64,000 nt of DNA from Microvirga sesbaniae (GTDB lineage: Bacteria; Pseudomonadota; Alphaproteobacteria; Rhizobiales; Beijerinckiaceae). The notes beneath the pieces were generated by a model. It was given only the letters and a program-made list of their open reading frames with translations. It was not told the DNA's origin and ran no database searches. The stretch spans positions 277,859 to 341,858 of the forward strand of contig NZ_JAMXFJ010000001.1 of NCBI RefSeq assembly GCF_025460805.1, written 5' to 3'. Shown piece after piece: positions 17,064-26,266 of this stretch (positions within the stretch are counted from its first letter, which is position 1; the number at the start of each line of letters is the position of its first letter). The position numbers and the translations under genes are program-made.

Positions 17064-17797
17064 CATCCCTCAACCCGCTCTCGAAGCTCGCCGTCTGCTG
17101 CGTCTGGCTCGTCGCCGCCGTTCTGGTCTTCGATCCCCGGTTCCAGCTCGCGGCGATCCTGGCGCCCGCGCTCGCGCTCGTCGTCGTCCATCGCGCCTCG
17201 CCCGTGGCGCTGCTCGCCCTGATGGTGCCGTTCGCCCTGTTCGGCTTCGGATTCCTTACGACCAGCCTGCTGTTTCGCCGAGAGAGCGACTTCGCCCTGC
17301 TCATGGCGGGCGAGTCTCTTCTCGCGTCGCCGGACGTCTCGGCGGGCATCACCCTGTTCCTGCGGGCGCTCGCCTGCGGCATGATTTCGGTGTTCTTCGC
17401 GCTCACCACCGATCCCGGGCTCTTCGTGCGCGCCCTCATGCACCACGCGAAGCTCCCGCCGCGCATCGGCTACTCGCTGTTCGCCGCCATGCAGCTCGTG
17501 CCCGACCTCGCCGGCGAGGCGCAGCAGATGCGCCTGGCCCGCGCCATGAAGTCCGGACGCCGCCTGCGGCGGATTCCCGGCCCCGTCGAACTCATGAGCC
17601 TCGTCATCCCGCTGCTCGCCTTTGCGATCCGTCGCGCCGGCCGCACTGCGATCGCCATGGAGGCGAGGGGGCTCGGCCCCGATGCGCCGCGCACGATCAT
17701 GAACGCGCCTGCGTTCCGGGGGCGGGATGGCGTCTTCGTTGCCGCGGCGCTCGGCCTGCTGGGGCTGTGCGGTGCCGCGGCGCTGGTGCGTGTCTGA
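17057..17797 (+). CDS. ykoC: ECF transporter transmembrane component YkoC
   Basis: T-component (CbiQ/EcfT family) of 246 residues with four to six membrane helices. The two coupling motifs that contact the ATPases are present: ARAMKSGRR (about residues 159-167) and AMEARGLG (about 199-206), each with the Ala-x-x-x-Gly-type pattern of EcfT. It follows NPLSKLAVCC, the usual amphipathic start. Last gene of the ykoFEDC operon; the ATG lies inside the end of ykoD. An alternative frame-compatible upstream start is excluded by that overlap. Confidence 0.9.
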   Translation: MLTSLNPLSKLAVCCVWLVAAVLVFDPRFQLAAILAPALALVVVHRASPVALLALMVPFALFGFGFLTTSLLFRRESDFALLMAGESLLASPDVSAGITLFLRALACGMISVFFALTTDPGLFVRALMHHAKLPPRIGYSLFAAMQLVPDLAGEAQQMRLARAMKSGRRLRRIPGPVELMSLVIPLLAFAIRRAGRTAIAMEARGLGPDAPRTIMNAPAFRGRDGVFVAAALGLLGLCGAAALVRV

Positions 17798-17900
17798 TCG
17801 GCCGGGCGGCGCGAGGGCAAGAAATTTCCCGCCGCCCATTCCCGGAGCGGCATTGTCCCGCTACAACTCCGTCACCTCCTCGCAGAACGGATCACGAGCC

Positions 17901-19136
17901 ATGGCCGCCAGCGTTACCGACCGTTTCCTCCGCTACGTCGTCATCGATACCCAGTCCGACGCCAGATCCCAGTCCCAGCCGTCGACGGAGAAGCAGAAGA
18001 ATCTCGGCCGCCTGCTGGTCGAGGAGCTCCAGGAGATCGGGATCTCCGACGCGCATCTCGACGAGCATGGCTATGTCTATGCGACCATCCCGGCGACCAC
18101 GAGCAAGAACAACGTACCGGTCATCTGCTTCTGCGCCCACATGGACACGGCGCCGGACTTCTCCGGCACCGGCGTGAAGCCGCAGGTGATCCGCAACTAC
18201 CAGGGCGGCGACATCCGGCTGCCGGGTGACGCGAGCCAGGTCATCCGTGTCGCGGACCATCCCGTGCTCAACGACCTGATCGGCCACGACATCGTCACGT
18301 CGGACGGCACGACGCTGCTTGGCGCCGACGACAAGGCGGGGATCGCCGAGATCATGGCGGCGGCCGAGTTCCTGATCAACAACCCGGACGTCCGGCACGG
18401 CACGATCCGTATCCTCTTCACCACCGACGAGGAGATCGGCCGCGGCGTGGACAAGGTGGATCTGAAGAAGCTCGGGGCGGATTTCGGCTATACGCTCGAC
18501 GGCGAGACGGCCGGCACCATCGAGGACGAGACCTTCTCGGCCGACGCGGTCGAGATCGCCATCAAGGGCGTGGCGATCCATCCGGGCTTCGCCTTCGGCA
18601 AGATGGAGAACGCCGTCCGGATCGCCGGCGACATCATCGCGCGCCTTCCGCGAGAGATGGCGCCCGAGACGACGAAGGGACGCGACGGCTTCATCCATCC
18701 GACCGGCGTGACCGGCGTGATGGAAAAAGCCAGCCTGGGCTTCATCATCCGCGACTTCACGGAGGAGGGGCTCAAGAGCAAGGAGACGCTCCTGGAGGGC
18801 ATCGTCAAGGAGGTGATGCAGGCCTATCCGGGCTCCAGCCACACCTTCACGGTCAAGGAGCAGTACCGCAACATGAAGGTCGTGCTCGACCGGAAGCCGG
18901 AGATCGTCGAATACGCCGTGGAGGCGATCCGGCGTGCCGGCATGGAACCGGTGCGCGGCAGCATCCGGGGCGGAACGGACGGTTCGCGCCTGTCCTTCAT
19001 GGGGCTGCCATGCCCGAACATCTTCGCCGGCGGCCACGCCTTCCATTCGCCGCTCGAGTTCGTCAGCAGCCAGGACATGGAGAAGGCCGTGACGACCATC
19101 GTCGAACTCGCCAAGCTCTGGGAAGAGCGCGCCTGA
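17901..19136 (+). CDS. pepT: peptidase T (tripeptide aminopeptidase, M20B)
   Basis: Cytoplasmic di-zinc aminotripeptidase of 411 residues, the normal length. Zinc and catalytic motifs: CFCAHMDTAPD (metal His plus catalytic Asp), LGADDKAGIAEIM (bridging Asp), FTTDEEIGRG (catalytic and metal Glu), GYTLDGE and the C-terminal FAGGHAFHSPLEF (last metal His). The lid domain carries KGVAIHPGFAFGKMENA. The frame is open to 17727 but overlaps ykoC; ATG at 17901 gives MAASVTDRFLRYVVIDTQS, the standard PepT start. A hairpin between it and the converging CAP gene probably ends both transcripts. Confidence 0.95.
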   Translation: MAASVTDRFLRYVVIDTQSDARSQSQPSTEKQKNLGRLLVEELQEIGISDAHLDEHGYVYATIPATTSKNNVPVICFCAHMDTAPDFSGTGVKPQVIRNYQGGDIRLPGDASQVIRVADHPVLNDLIGHDIVTSDGTTLLGADDKAGIAEIMAAAEFLINNPDVRHGTIRILFTTDEEIGRGVDKVDLKKLGADFGYTLDGETAGTIEDETFSADAVEIAIKGVAIHPGFAFGKMENAVRIAGDIIARLPREMAPETTKGRDGFIHPTGVTGVMEKASLGFIIRDFTEEGLKSKETLLEGIVKEVMQAYPGSSHTFTVKEQYRNMKVVLDRKPEIVEYAVEAIRRAGMEPVRGSIRGGTDGSRLSFMGLPCPNIFAGGHAFHSPLEFVSSQDMEKAVTTIVELAKLWEERA

Positions 19137-19153
19137 CGCGTCGAGGACCGTGA

Positions 19154-19174
19154 GCCCCCGGCAGGGCCGGGGGC
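19154..19174. terminator. strong GC hairpin between converging pepT and CAP/RTX genes
   Basis: GCCCCCGGC-AGG-GCCGGGGGC forms a nine-pair stem with a three-base loop, followed by CCTTGTC on the plus strand. It sits in the 46-base gap between two converging stops and probably works in both directions. Confidence 0.7.
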
Positions 19175-19182
19175 CCTTGTCG

Positions 19183-20082
19183 TCAGAGCACGAAGTCGGC
19201 GGCCATGAAGGTGTGGGCCCCGAGTGCCTTGATCGTGAAGTCGGCCGTGCCGTCGCCGTTGACGTCGCCGGCCACATAGGTGTTGCCGCTCGACTGATAC
19301 GCCTTCAACTCGCCGGCCACCTTGTGGAAGCCCTGCGCGCCGATGAGCGTGAACGCCTGGTTTCCTGACACGCGGGTGTTGGCGTCGATGCCCGACAGGC
19401 TGATCCTATCGAAACCGTGAACGAAGTCGTTGACGGTGTCGCCGTTGGCTTCCGAGGCCGTGTCGAACACGAAGGTGTCCTTGCCCTGGCCGCCCCAGAG
19501 CACGTCCCGGCCGCCATTGCCGTTGAGGGTATCGTCCCCGGACGTGCCGTACAGCGTGTTGTTGGAGCTGTTGCCGACGATCGACTGGCCGGTGGTCGTG
19601 GGCGTCGTCGGAGTGGTCGGGATCGTGGTGCCGACATCGTCCGCCTCGGCCCGCTCGAGGGCATTCGGCGTTCCGAAGTTCTGCGTCACGAACACGACCT
19701 TGTAGCCGTTGATCGTACCTTCCTTCAGGCCTATGCCGATTTCTTCGTACGAGCCGTTGACGATGTTCGCATAGTGGCCCGGCGAGTTCATCAGATTGGT
19801 GTGCAGCTGGCGCACGGTCGCCTCGGTGAGGTCGCCGCTCACATAGGCGATGTTCTCGCCCCAGCCCTGCCATCCGTAGCCGGCCGTGGTCATGCGGGTG
19901 CCAGCGCTCGAGCCGTTCACGCCCGTATGCGAGAACGTGTCGGTCTGATCCATCCATGCGCTGTGAGCGTCGGAGGAATCGAGAAGTTCGCCGTCGAAGG
20001 TCAGCGACTTGACGCCGGCACTGGTGCGCGCCTCGTTGACGAGCTGCAAAAAGTAGGCTTCCAAATTGGTTGGTGTCGTCAT
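19183..20082 (-). CDS. secreted CAP (SCP/PR-1) domain protein with RTX repeat
   Basis: 299 residues with no Sec signal peptide. Residues about 8-140 form a CAP domain: LVNEARTSAGVKSL, SAWMDQTDTFSHTG, GWGENIAYVSG and SPGHYANIVNGSYEEIGIGL include the His/Glu cavity residues. A Thr/Pro linker (TIPTTPTTPTTTG) leads to RTX nonapeptide repeats binding calcium (about 165-200: GTSGDDTLNGNGGRDVLWGG) and a C-terminal Peptidase_M10-type region ending in FMAADFVL. The RTX block and uncleaved hydrophobic C-terminus predict type I secretion. No T1SS genes are nearby. CAP plus RTX is a recurring architecture in Hyphomicrobiales; substrate and role are unknown. Confidence 0.85.
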   Translation of the reverse strand: MTTPTNLEAYFLQLVNEARTSAGVKSLTFDGELLDSSDAHSAWMDQTDTFSHTGVNGSSAGTRMTTAGYGWQGWGENIAYVSGDLTEATVRQLHTNLMNSPGHYANIVNGSYEEIGIGLKEGTINGYKVVFVTQNFGTPNALERAEADDVGTTIPTTPTTPTTTGQSIVGNSSNNTLYGTSGDDTLNGNGGRDVLWGGQGKDTFVFDTASEANGDTVNDFVHGFDRISLSGIDANTRVSGNQAFTLIGAQGFHKVAGELKAYQSSGNTYVAGDVNGDGTADFTIKALGAHTFMAADFVL

Positions 20083-20375
20083 TCTCGAAATGCCCCTTGG
20101 AAAAACATCTTAGGCTTACATTCCGCCGCAATATCGGTCTTGTCGGACGTCGGAATGCACCACCGCGCATGGCCCGCCAATGTGTTGACAATGTGATGGG
20201 CGCGGCCGCGTCCTCGCACCGACGCGCGGCAGGGTGCGGGGCGTTAACGGATCATTCACCATACGAACGGGAAATGGCACGTGCCGCATGCGACGGCGGG
20301 GATCCTGCGTTAGGTTAAGCGAGTTCCCAGGACAAACCGTTCATTTCGCACGATACCGCGCGGGCACGATCCATT

Positions 20376-20915
20376 ATGCTGCGTTTCCTCATTCTCCTCA
20401 CCCTCGTTGCCGTTTTCCTGCATCTCTACGGGCCGATCCTCTTCGGCCGCGGGCCCCTGTTGGGGAAACTCAAGCGGATCCCGATCCAGATCGGCGTTTT
20501 CGTCGTTCTGGCGCTCACGACGATCAACGGATTCCGGAGCGGTGCGCCGGCCTCCGATCCGCAAGTCGCCGCGACGCAGGCGGCGCCCGATGTGGAAACG
20601 ACTGCGGCGATCGCGAAGCCGATCGTCGTCGAACCCCTGCTGCCGAAGGATGCGGCCGCCGCGTGCGTGGAGCAGGCGCTCAACGAGGCGCGCGCCACCG
20701 AGGACGTGGTCGGGCAGACTTGGCTGTCGTCCGTCGAGGGCTTTCTCGAAACGGCGCCCGGCGAGGTGACGGTCCAGTTCGCCGTCGGGCCGCGGGTCGG
20801 GCCGCCGAAGGGGCCGCAATGCCGGTCCGAGGCGCGCCTGACCTGTTCCGTGGCCGGCCGCGACGTCAGGCCCATCACGCCGGTCCACATGACAGGCGCC
20901 CAGATCTCCTGCTGA
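20376..20915 (+). CDS. hypothetical membrane-anchored protein
   Basis: 179 residues, family not recognised. Two hydrophobic segments near the N-terminus (MLRFLILLTLVAVFLHLY and IQIGVFVVLALTTINGF) are followed by about 120 residues probably outside the membrane, with four cysteines (ACVEQA, QCRSEA, LTCSVAG and the C-terminal ISC) that could form disulfides. Codon use is like its neighbours. Preceded by a 293-base gap shared with the divergent CAP/RTX gene in which no clear operator was seen. Confidence 0.55.
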   Translation: MLRFLILLTLVAVFLHLYGPILFGRGPLLGKLKRIPIQIGVFVVLALTTINGFRSGAPASDPQVAATQAAPDVETTAAIAKPIVVEPLLPKDAAAACVEQALNEARATEDVVGQTWLSSVEGFLETAPGEVTVQFAVGPRVGPPKGPQCRSEARLTCSVAGRDVRPITPVHMTGAQISC

Positions 20916-21057
20916 GGGCGGCCCGAGCCGGCGCGGCTTCCACGGCGCGCGCTCGATCAAGCAGAGTTCAACGGCCGCGGGTTGCAAAGTCATGGACATG
21001 ACCCGCCTGTCGGTTATGTGAGACCCCATGGGCGGCCCCCGCCGCCGGCCTCGCACC

Positions 21058-22062
21058 ATGGGAGACCTGATCGTGACCAAACCAACCCGACGCCAAGCCC
21101 TTCTCGCCGGCGGCGCCCTCCTGGCCGGAGCGGCCCTGAACCTGGCCCCCGCCGCCGCCCAGACCTTCCCGGTCCGCCCGATCACCATGGTGGTGCCCTT
21201 CGCGGCCGGCGGCTCCACCGACGTGGTCGCCCGCATCATCGCCCAGAAGATGTCCGAAGGGCTGGGCCAGCAGGTGATTATCGAGAACGTCGCCGGCGCC
21301 GGCGGCAGCACGGGGGCGGCCCGGGTCGCCAAGGCCGAGCCCGACGGCTACACGATCCTGATGGGCACGGTGGCGACCCACGCGCTGAACCCGCTCATGC
21401 TCAAGCGCAAGCCCTATGACGCCGTGACGGACTTCGCGCCGATCTCGCTGCTCGTGGTCGTGCCCAACGTGCTCGTGGTGCATCCCAGCCTGCCGGCCAA
21501 GACCGTGCCGGAGCTGATCGCGCTGCTGAAAGCCGATCCGTCGAAGTACAACTATGCCTCCTCCGGGGTCGGCACGCCCCTGCACCTGTCCGGCGAGCTG
21601 TTCAAGAGCATGGCCAAGGTGTCCATGCAGCACATCGCCTATCGCGGCTCAGGCCCGGCCCTGAACGACGTGGTGGCCGGCCAGGTGCCGATCATGTTCG
21701 ACAACCTGCCGTCGGCCTCCGAGTTCATCCGGGCGGGAACGCTGCGCGGGATCGCCGTGACCACCAAGGAGCGAGTGCCGTCCTTCCCGGACATGCCGAC
21801 CATCGCCGAGGGCGGGCTCGACGGCTACGAGACCTATTCCTGGAATGCCCTGTTCGCTCCGCCGCAGACCCCCAGGGAGGTCATCGACCGGCTCAATGCC
21901 GAGGCTCTCAAGGCCGTGAAGGATCCGGCCGTGCAGGAGCGGCTGAAGACCTTCAGCGCCACCGTGGTCGGCTCCACGCCGGAGGCCCTGGGCGAGCACG
22001 TCAAGACGGAGATCGCCAAGTGGACCCCGGTCGTGAAGGAAGCGGGCGTTCAGATCGACTGA
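21058..22062 (+). CDS. Bug/TctC-family tripartite tricarboxylate transporter substrate-binding protein
   Basis: Periplasmic binding protein that captures a carboxylate or related ligand. A twin-arginine-like start (TRRQALLAGGALLAGAAL, AAAQ cleavage) precedes FPVRPITMVVPFAAGGSTDVVAR, the Bug signature, then GAGGSTGAARVAKAEPDGYTILMG and YRGSGPALNDVVAGQVPIMFDN (in short parts). ATG at 21058 is used, but GTG at 21073 has a better-placed GGAGA seven bases upstream and would also keep the RR motif; an ATG at 21028 is open too. No TctA/TctB membrane genes lie nearby, as is common for orphan Bug proteins. Confidence 0.88.
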   Translation: MGDLIVTKPTRRQALLAGGALLAGAALNLAPAAAQTFPVRPITMVVPFAAGGSTDVVARIIAQKMSEGLGQQVIIENVAGAGGSTGAARVAKAEPDGYTILMGTVATHALNPLMLKRKPYDAVTDFAPISLLVVVPNVLVVHPSLPAKTVPELIALLKADPSKYNYASSGVGTPLHLSGELFKSMAKVSMQHIAYRGSGPALNDVVAGQVPIMFDNLPSASEFIRAGTLRGIAVTTKERVPSFPDMPTIAEGGLDGYETYSWNALFAPPQTPREVIDRLNAEALKAVKDPAVQERLKTFSATVVGSTPEALGEHVKTEIAKWTPVVKEAGVQID

Positions 22063-22146
22063 TCCGGCCGTCGTCCATGACACCCTCCCGGCGGCTCCGC
22101 GGCCGGGGGGACCGACGCCATCGTTCGTCCGGGCACGCGCGCGGCT

Positions 22147-22413
22147 TCAGTGCAGCGCGGCCCTGATGCGCCGGATGGTCGACTGGAGAAGCTCGATCGC
22201 GGTTTCCGTCCGGTCTCCGCCGGCGAGCATCGCCAGGGACGCATCGCCGCGGCTGACCATCGCGGTCTCGAGCACGGCGTAATAGGCGAGATCCCGGGTC
22301 CGGCCGCTGGCCTCCTCCCGGAGCGAGCTGATCGCTTCGATAATCCCGAGGGATTGCCCGCTGCCGACGAGGTCGCAGGCCTTCTTCAGGACGCCGAGGA
22401 CTGTGGTCTCCAT
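22147..22413 (-). CDS. hypothetical small helical protein
   Basis: 88 residues (METTVLGVLKKACDLVG...), all-helical by appearance, with no signal peptide, cysteine pair or known motif. The frame extends upstream to 22515 but the ATG at 22413 is preceded by a GGGGAAAA purine tract and gives a more natural start. It is tandem with the downstream-oriented glycerophosphodiesterase gene on the same strand, 196 bases apart and separated by a terminator-like hairpin, so not the same operon. Function unknown. Confidence 0.55.
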   Translation of the reverse strand: METTVLGVLKKACDLVGSGQSLGIIEAISSLREEASGRTRDLAYYAVLETAMVSRGDASLAMLAGGDRTETAIELLQSTIRRIRAALH

Positions 22414-22556
22414 GACATTTTCCCCACTTCGACCGGGTTCGGCCCGGCCTCGATCCGTTGTGGTGTCGAAGGCCCGGTGGCCCCCGAGGGCAAGGATAAC
22501 ATAACGCCCTGCCATGGAACCACGCCGATTGTCGCGCCGGGCGGGCCGGCAAACGG

Positions 22557-22590
22557 CGGCGCTCCGGCCTACGCCGGAGCCGGAGCGCCG
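22557..22590 (-). terminator. terminator-like hairpin downstream of the glycerophosphodiesterase gene
   Basis: CGGCGCTCCGGC (22557-22568) pairs perfectly with GCCGGAGCGCCG (22579-22590) around a ten-base loop, 20 bases past the stop at 22610 on the minus strand, followed there by CCGTTTG. Confidence 0.6.
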
Positions 22591-22609
22591 TCGTCGGTGC
22601 GGGAAAGCG

Positions 22610-23758
22610 TCAGCGCGCCTTCACCGCATGGTCGGTAAAATCGCTGAAGAGACCGTCCACGCCCAGGGCATAGAAGGCCTTGTACTCCGCCGCCGGGTCT
22701 CCCTTGAAGTCCGATGCCAGGCGCTTCGGCTCGCTGCGGAACGTCCAGGTGAACACCTGAAGACCGGCCGCATGGGCGTCCCTGACGACGCTGGAGGGCT
22801 CGGTGAGCACGCGGTCGCGCTCGTCGATCGCGCCGTCGCCGTTGAGATCGTCCGGCTTGCCGTCGCTGTTCCGGTCGACCTGCCGGCTCGCCAGGATGTA
22901 GGGCTTCCAGGGCGCAATGATGTCGGCATAGGTCTTCACCTCGGCCAGCCCCTCCTTGGTCAGGAGGTCCTGGTTGGTGCGCTTGTCGCCGATCACCACG
23001 AAGTCGTAGGGCTGCGCGTAGGGCGACTCCATGACCATCCTGCCGTCCTTGTCGACGTCGGCCCCGTCGACGAGCTGCGCCAGGCGCACGTCGATCCGGG
23101 TGTTCAGGTATTTGAGGTTCGCCGTCTCGAAGCTCTGGATCACGACGGGCGCGTCTTTGTCCGTCCAGCCGGCCTTCGTCAGCACGGCCACGAGGCGATC
23201 CTCGATGGGCAGGCCGATCGCCGCATGGAAGGTGGGATGCTTGGTCTCAGGCGCGATGCCGATGCTGCGCCCGCGGGCAGCCGATTCCGTCTTCACCAGG
23301 TCGATCACCTCGTCCAGGGTCGGGATCTGGAACTGGCCGTTCTTCGACTGGTCGCGATCCGCCATGGCCTGCTTGGCGCGCAGCTGCTTGATCTCGGCCA
23401 GGGTGAAGTCGCCCGCGAACCAGTCGGTCGTGTCGACGCCGTCGACCTTGCGGGTCGTCTTGCGGGACGCGAATTCCGGTCGGGTGGAAACATCTGTCGT
23501 GCCGCTCAGCATCGGCTCGTGACGGGCCACGAGCACGCCGTCCTTCGTCACCACGAGATCGGGCTCGACGAAGTCGGCGCCCATCTCGATGGCGAGCTTG
23601 TAGCCCTCGAGGGTGTGCTCGGGGAGATAGCCGCTGGCGCCGCGATGGGCGACCACGGTGGTGCGCTCGCCGGTCAGGGTCTTCTCCTGGGCGGCGGCCG
23701 GTCCGAGCAGCGCGGGCAGGGAGACGGCGAGCGTACTCAAAATGGCAATGGGCTTCAT
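22610..23758 (-). CDS. glpQ: periplasmic glycerophosphodiester phosphodiesterase
   Basis: Hydrolyses glycerophosphodiesters to glycerol-3-phosphate plus alcohol in the periplasm. 382 residues with a Sec signal peptide ([19 protein letters not shown], cleaved at AAAQ). The GDPD catalytic centre is [14 protein letters not shown] (His/Arg and Glu) followed by [23 protein letters not shown] (metal Glu-x-Asp and second His; quoted in parts). VIQSFE and the terminal [11 protein letters not shown] close the TIM barrel. Length and the inserted segment before the barrel's last strands fit the larger GlpQ type rather than cytosolic UgpQ. Upstream ATG at 23791 would break the signal peptide start. Confidence 0.92.
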   Translation of the reverse strand: MKPIAILSTLAVSLPALLGPAAAQEKTLTGERTTVVAHRGASGYLPEHTLEGYKLAIEMGADFVEPDLVVTKDGVLVARHEPMLSGTTDVSTRPEFASRKTTRKVDGVDTTDWFAGDFTLAEIKQLRAKQAMADRDQSKNGQFQIPTLDEVIDLVKTESAARGRSIGIAPETKHPTFHAAIGLPIEDRLVAVLTKAGWTDKDAPVVIQSFETANLKYLNTRIDVRLAQLVDGADVDKDGRMVMESPYAQPYDFVVIGDKRTNQDLLTKEGLAEVKTYADIIAPWKPYILASRQVDRNSDGKPDDLNGDGAIDERDRVLTEPSSVVRDAHAAGLQVFTWTFRSEPKRLASDFKGDPAAEYKAFYALGVDGLFSDFTDHAVKAR

Positions 23759-23960
23759 GGATCCTGTTCCTCCTGGCCGGTCACCTGCCATCGAACCCGT
23801 GACATCCCGATGACGGAATCACGAGCCTCTTGGGCGGGCCGGCGGGAGAGGGTCGCACGGGCGCGGCGAGCACGGAACAGGCGCGACGGAGGAGGGACCG
23901 CCTGGTGACCGTTCGCACCGACCTCCAGCGACCCGATCGGAGAGCCCACCGGCACGATTT

Positions 23961-23998
23961 CAGGGTTATCCCTGCGCGACATTCAGGGAATGCCCTGA
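23961..23998. promoter_or_regulatory. two tandem CAGGG-N4-CCCTG palindromes in a divergent gap
   Basis: CAGGG-TTAT-CCCTG (23961-23974) and TCAGGG-AATG-CCCTGA (23983-23998) lie 23 bases apart centre to centre in the 413-base divergent gap 23759-24171 between the glycerophosphodiesterase and DUF1254 genes. They look like a double operator. The rest of the gap holds no recognisable gene. Confidence 0.4.
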
Positions 23999-24171
23999 TT
24001 CGCACGCATGAGGGATGATGGTACGATTCCCGCGCGATGCCCGAATGCTCAGGAACCGGTGCGTCTCACAGCAATGCCGTCGCGGCGCACCGTCCCCACC
24101 CGTCGATATCTCGGCAAGCCACGCCGGATTCCATGCCCAATGCACGGGCGCTGACCAGGGAGTGACCATCC

Positions 24172-25641
24172 ATGTCCCGGCTTCTCCACCATCCCATCAT
24201 CGTGTCTGGCCTCATGCTCCTGACGGGCGCCGTCGGGATCGCAAGCGCCACGACGAACGCCTTCGCGATCACCGAGCAGGAGGCGCAGGATATTGCCGTC
24301 GAGGCCTATGTGTACTTCTACCCGCTCGTCACCATGGACGTGACGCGCAAGGTCTTCACGAACATCGAGCCCGGAAAGCGGCCCGGCCAGGGTCCGATGA
24401 ACATGTTCAACAACGTGGCCGCCTATCCGCCTCCCGAGGACAAGATCATCGTTCGGCCGAACTTCGATACGCTCTACTCGGTCGCCTATCTCGATCTCGC
24501 CAAGGAGCCGGTCGTCGTCTCGGTGCCCGACACGGGCGGCCGCTACTACCTCCTGCCGATGCTGGACATGTGGACGGACGTGTTCGCATCCCCGGGCTGG
24601 CGCACGACCGGCACCCGGGCCGGCGAATTCCTGATCGCGCCCGCCACCTGGCGGCCCGATCTGCGCGAACGGTTCGACGAGTTCCGCCTGCCAGTCGGCA
24701 CGCAGCGCATCGACGCGCCGACCCCCTATGTCTGGATCATCGGCCGCACCAAGACCGATGGTCCGCCCGACTACGAGGCCGTTCACAAGATCCAGGCCGG
24801 GTTCAAGATCACACCCCTGTCCGAATGGGGACGGCCCCCGAAGGCGCCCGAGGTGAAGATCGACCCGAACGTCGACATGAAGACGCCGCCCAAAGTGCAG
24901 GTCGATACCATGCCGGCGCTCAGATATTTCACCTATGCGGCCGAACTCCTGAAGACCAACGGACCCCATGAAACCGACCAGCCGATCCTCGCCCGCATGA
25001 AGCGGATCGGTATCGAGGCAGGCAAGAGCTTCGATGCGGAGAGGATCGATTCCGTGATCAGGAAAGCGCTCGAAGCCGCGCCGGAAAGCGCCCAGAAGCT
25101 GATGGAGTGGAAGGTGAAGACGCTCGCCCGCGTGGCGAACGGCTGGTCGATGAACACGGACACGATGGGCGTCTACGGCAACTACTACCTCAAGCGCGCG
25201 ATCGTGGCGCAGTTCGGACTCGGCGCGAATCTGCCGCAGGATGCGGTCTACCCGCTCAATCTGGGCGACGAGCAGGGCAGGCCGCTCGACGGAGCGAACC
25301 GCTATGCGATCCACTTCGAGAAGAACGACATGCCGCCGGTCGGCGCCTTCTGGTCCATCACCCTCTACGATCCTCAAGGTTTCCCGATCCCCAACGACCT
25401 CAACCGCTCCGCGGTGAGCAGTTGGATGCCGTTCGCCTACAATGCCGATGGTTCGCTCGACGTGTATTTCCAGACGGAGAGCCCGGGCAAGGACAAGGAG
25501 GCCAACTGGCTTCCCGCCCCGAAGGGAGAGTTCAACCTGACCATGAGGCTCTATGCGCCGATGTCGGATGTCCTGACCGGCAAGTGGAACCCGCCCCCGG
25601 TGACGAGGCTCGAAACCACGTCGAGCCTTACGGCCCAGTGA
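24172..25641 (+). CDS. DUF1254/DUF1214 periplasmic protein
   Basis: 489 residues with a Sec signal peptide (IIVSGLMLLTGAVGIASA, cleavage near NAFA). The DUF1254 part (about 40-170) shows AVEAYVYFYPLVTMDVTRK and NFDTLYSVAYLDLAKEPVVVSVPDTGGRYYLLPMLDMWTDVF (in short parts); the DUF1214 part (about 350-470) shows AFWSITLYDPQGFPIPN and NWLPAPKGEFNLTMRLYAP. The family occurs widely in soil bacteria; its enzymatic role is not established. Good ribosome-binding site (CAGGGAG). Two tandem palindromes lie about 175 bases upstream. Confidence 0.9.
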   Translation: MSRLLHHPIIVSGLMLLTGAVGIASATTNAFAITEQEAQDIAVEAYVYFYPLVTMDVTRKVFTNIEPGKRPGQGPMNMFNNVAAYPPPEDKIIVRPNFDTLYSVAYLDLAKEPVVVSVPDTGGRYYLLPMLDMWTDVFASPGWRTTGTRAGEFLIAPATWRPDLRERFDEFRLPVGTQRIDAPTPYVWIIGRTKTDGPPDYEAVHKIQAGFKITPLSEWGRPPKAPEVKIDPNVDMKTPPKVQVDTMPALRYFTYAAELLKTNGPHETDQPILARMKRIGIEAGKSFDAERIDSVIRKALEAAPESAQKLMEWKVKTLARVANGWSMNTDTMGVYGNYYLKRAIVAQFGLGANLPQDAVYPLNLGDEQGRPLDGANRYAIHFEKNDMPPVGAFWSITLYDPQGFPIPNDLNRSAVSSWMPFAYNADGSLDVYFQTESPGKDKEANWLPAPKGEFNLTMRLYAPMSDVLTGKWNPPPVTRLETTSSLTAQ

Positions 25642-25804
25642 TCGGCCCGCGGCGCCGGCGAGCCGGAAACCGGCAGCAGGACCGGGATTGACAGGCAGTC
25701 GGTCCGGCGCGGTATCGGTAGGCGCGTCGGCTCGTCCCGAGGGTGAATCGCCCGGGATGCGCCGATGCGGGCCGCGCCGGCCGGCGCATAGGGGAGAGCG
25801 GGTT

Positions 25805-26173
25805 TTGGTCAAGCGGATTGGTTCACAGGCCTGGCGGGTCCAGGTGTCGGACGACGGCGCCATCGTGGCGCTGGGAATCCGCGCCGATACGGGCAGGGAA
25901 TATGAGGTCCTCATCGGTGCGGTCGATTCGACGCCCCTCGTGACGGACCTGCTCCGCGAGATGGTGCGGACCCACAGGGGCAAGCCGCCCAGGACCTTCG
26001 GGGCGGATGCCGGGCCCCATCATGCCAAGAGCGTGCCGGTGCAGCCCCTGAGCACGCGGATCGAGCAGGGCGGCGGAGACCCCGTCCTCGTGCTGGATTT
26101 CGGCGGAACGGTGCTCAAGGTCGCGGTCGATCCCGCGCAGCTCCGGCAGGCTCTGTCCACGGTTGAGACGTGA
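25805..26173 (+). CDS. hypothetical protein (probable TTG start)
   Basis: About 122 residues, not recognised. Mostly beta-type alternating sequence (WRVQVSDDGAIVALGIRADTG, DPVLVLDFGGTVLKVAVD) with no signal peptide. The frame is open to 25688 with an ATG at 25757, but the strongest ribosome-binding site (AGGGGAGAG at about 25790-25798) lies six bases before a TTG at 25805, so that start is preferred; the upstream extension is Arg/Pro-rich and looks non-coding. Starts 164 bases after the DUF1254 gene on the same strand. Confidence 0.5.
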   Translation: MVKRIGSQAWRVQVSDDGAIVALGIRADTGREYEVLIGAVDSTPLVTDLLREMVRTHRGKPPRTFGADAGPHHAKSVPVQPLSTRIEQGGGDPVLVLDFGGTVLKVAVDPAQLRQALSTVET

Positions 26174-26266
26174 GCCCGCAGCGCGACCCGCCCCGCAGGC
26201 TCGGGGCCGCGATGAAGAGGAAGCGTGATCGGCGCGCGGCCGATGACGCTCCCACTCCGGCAGGAC

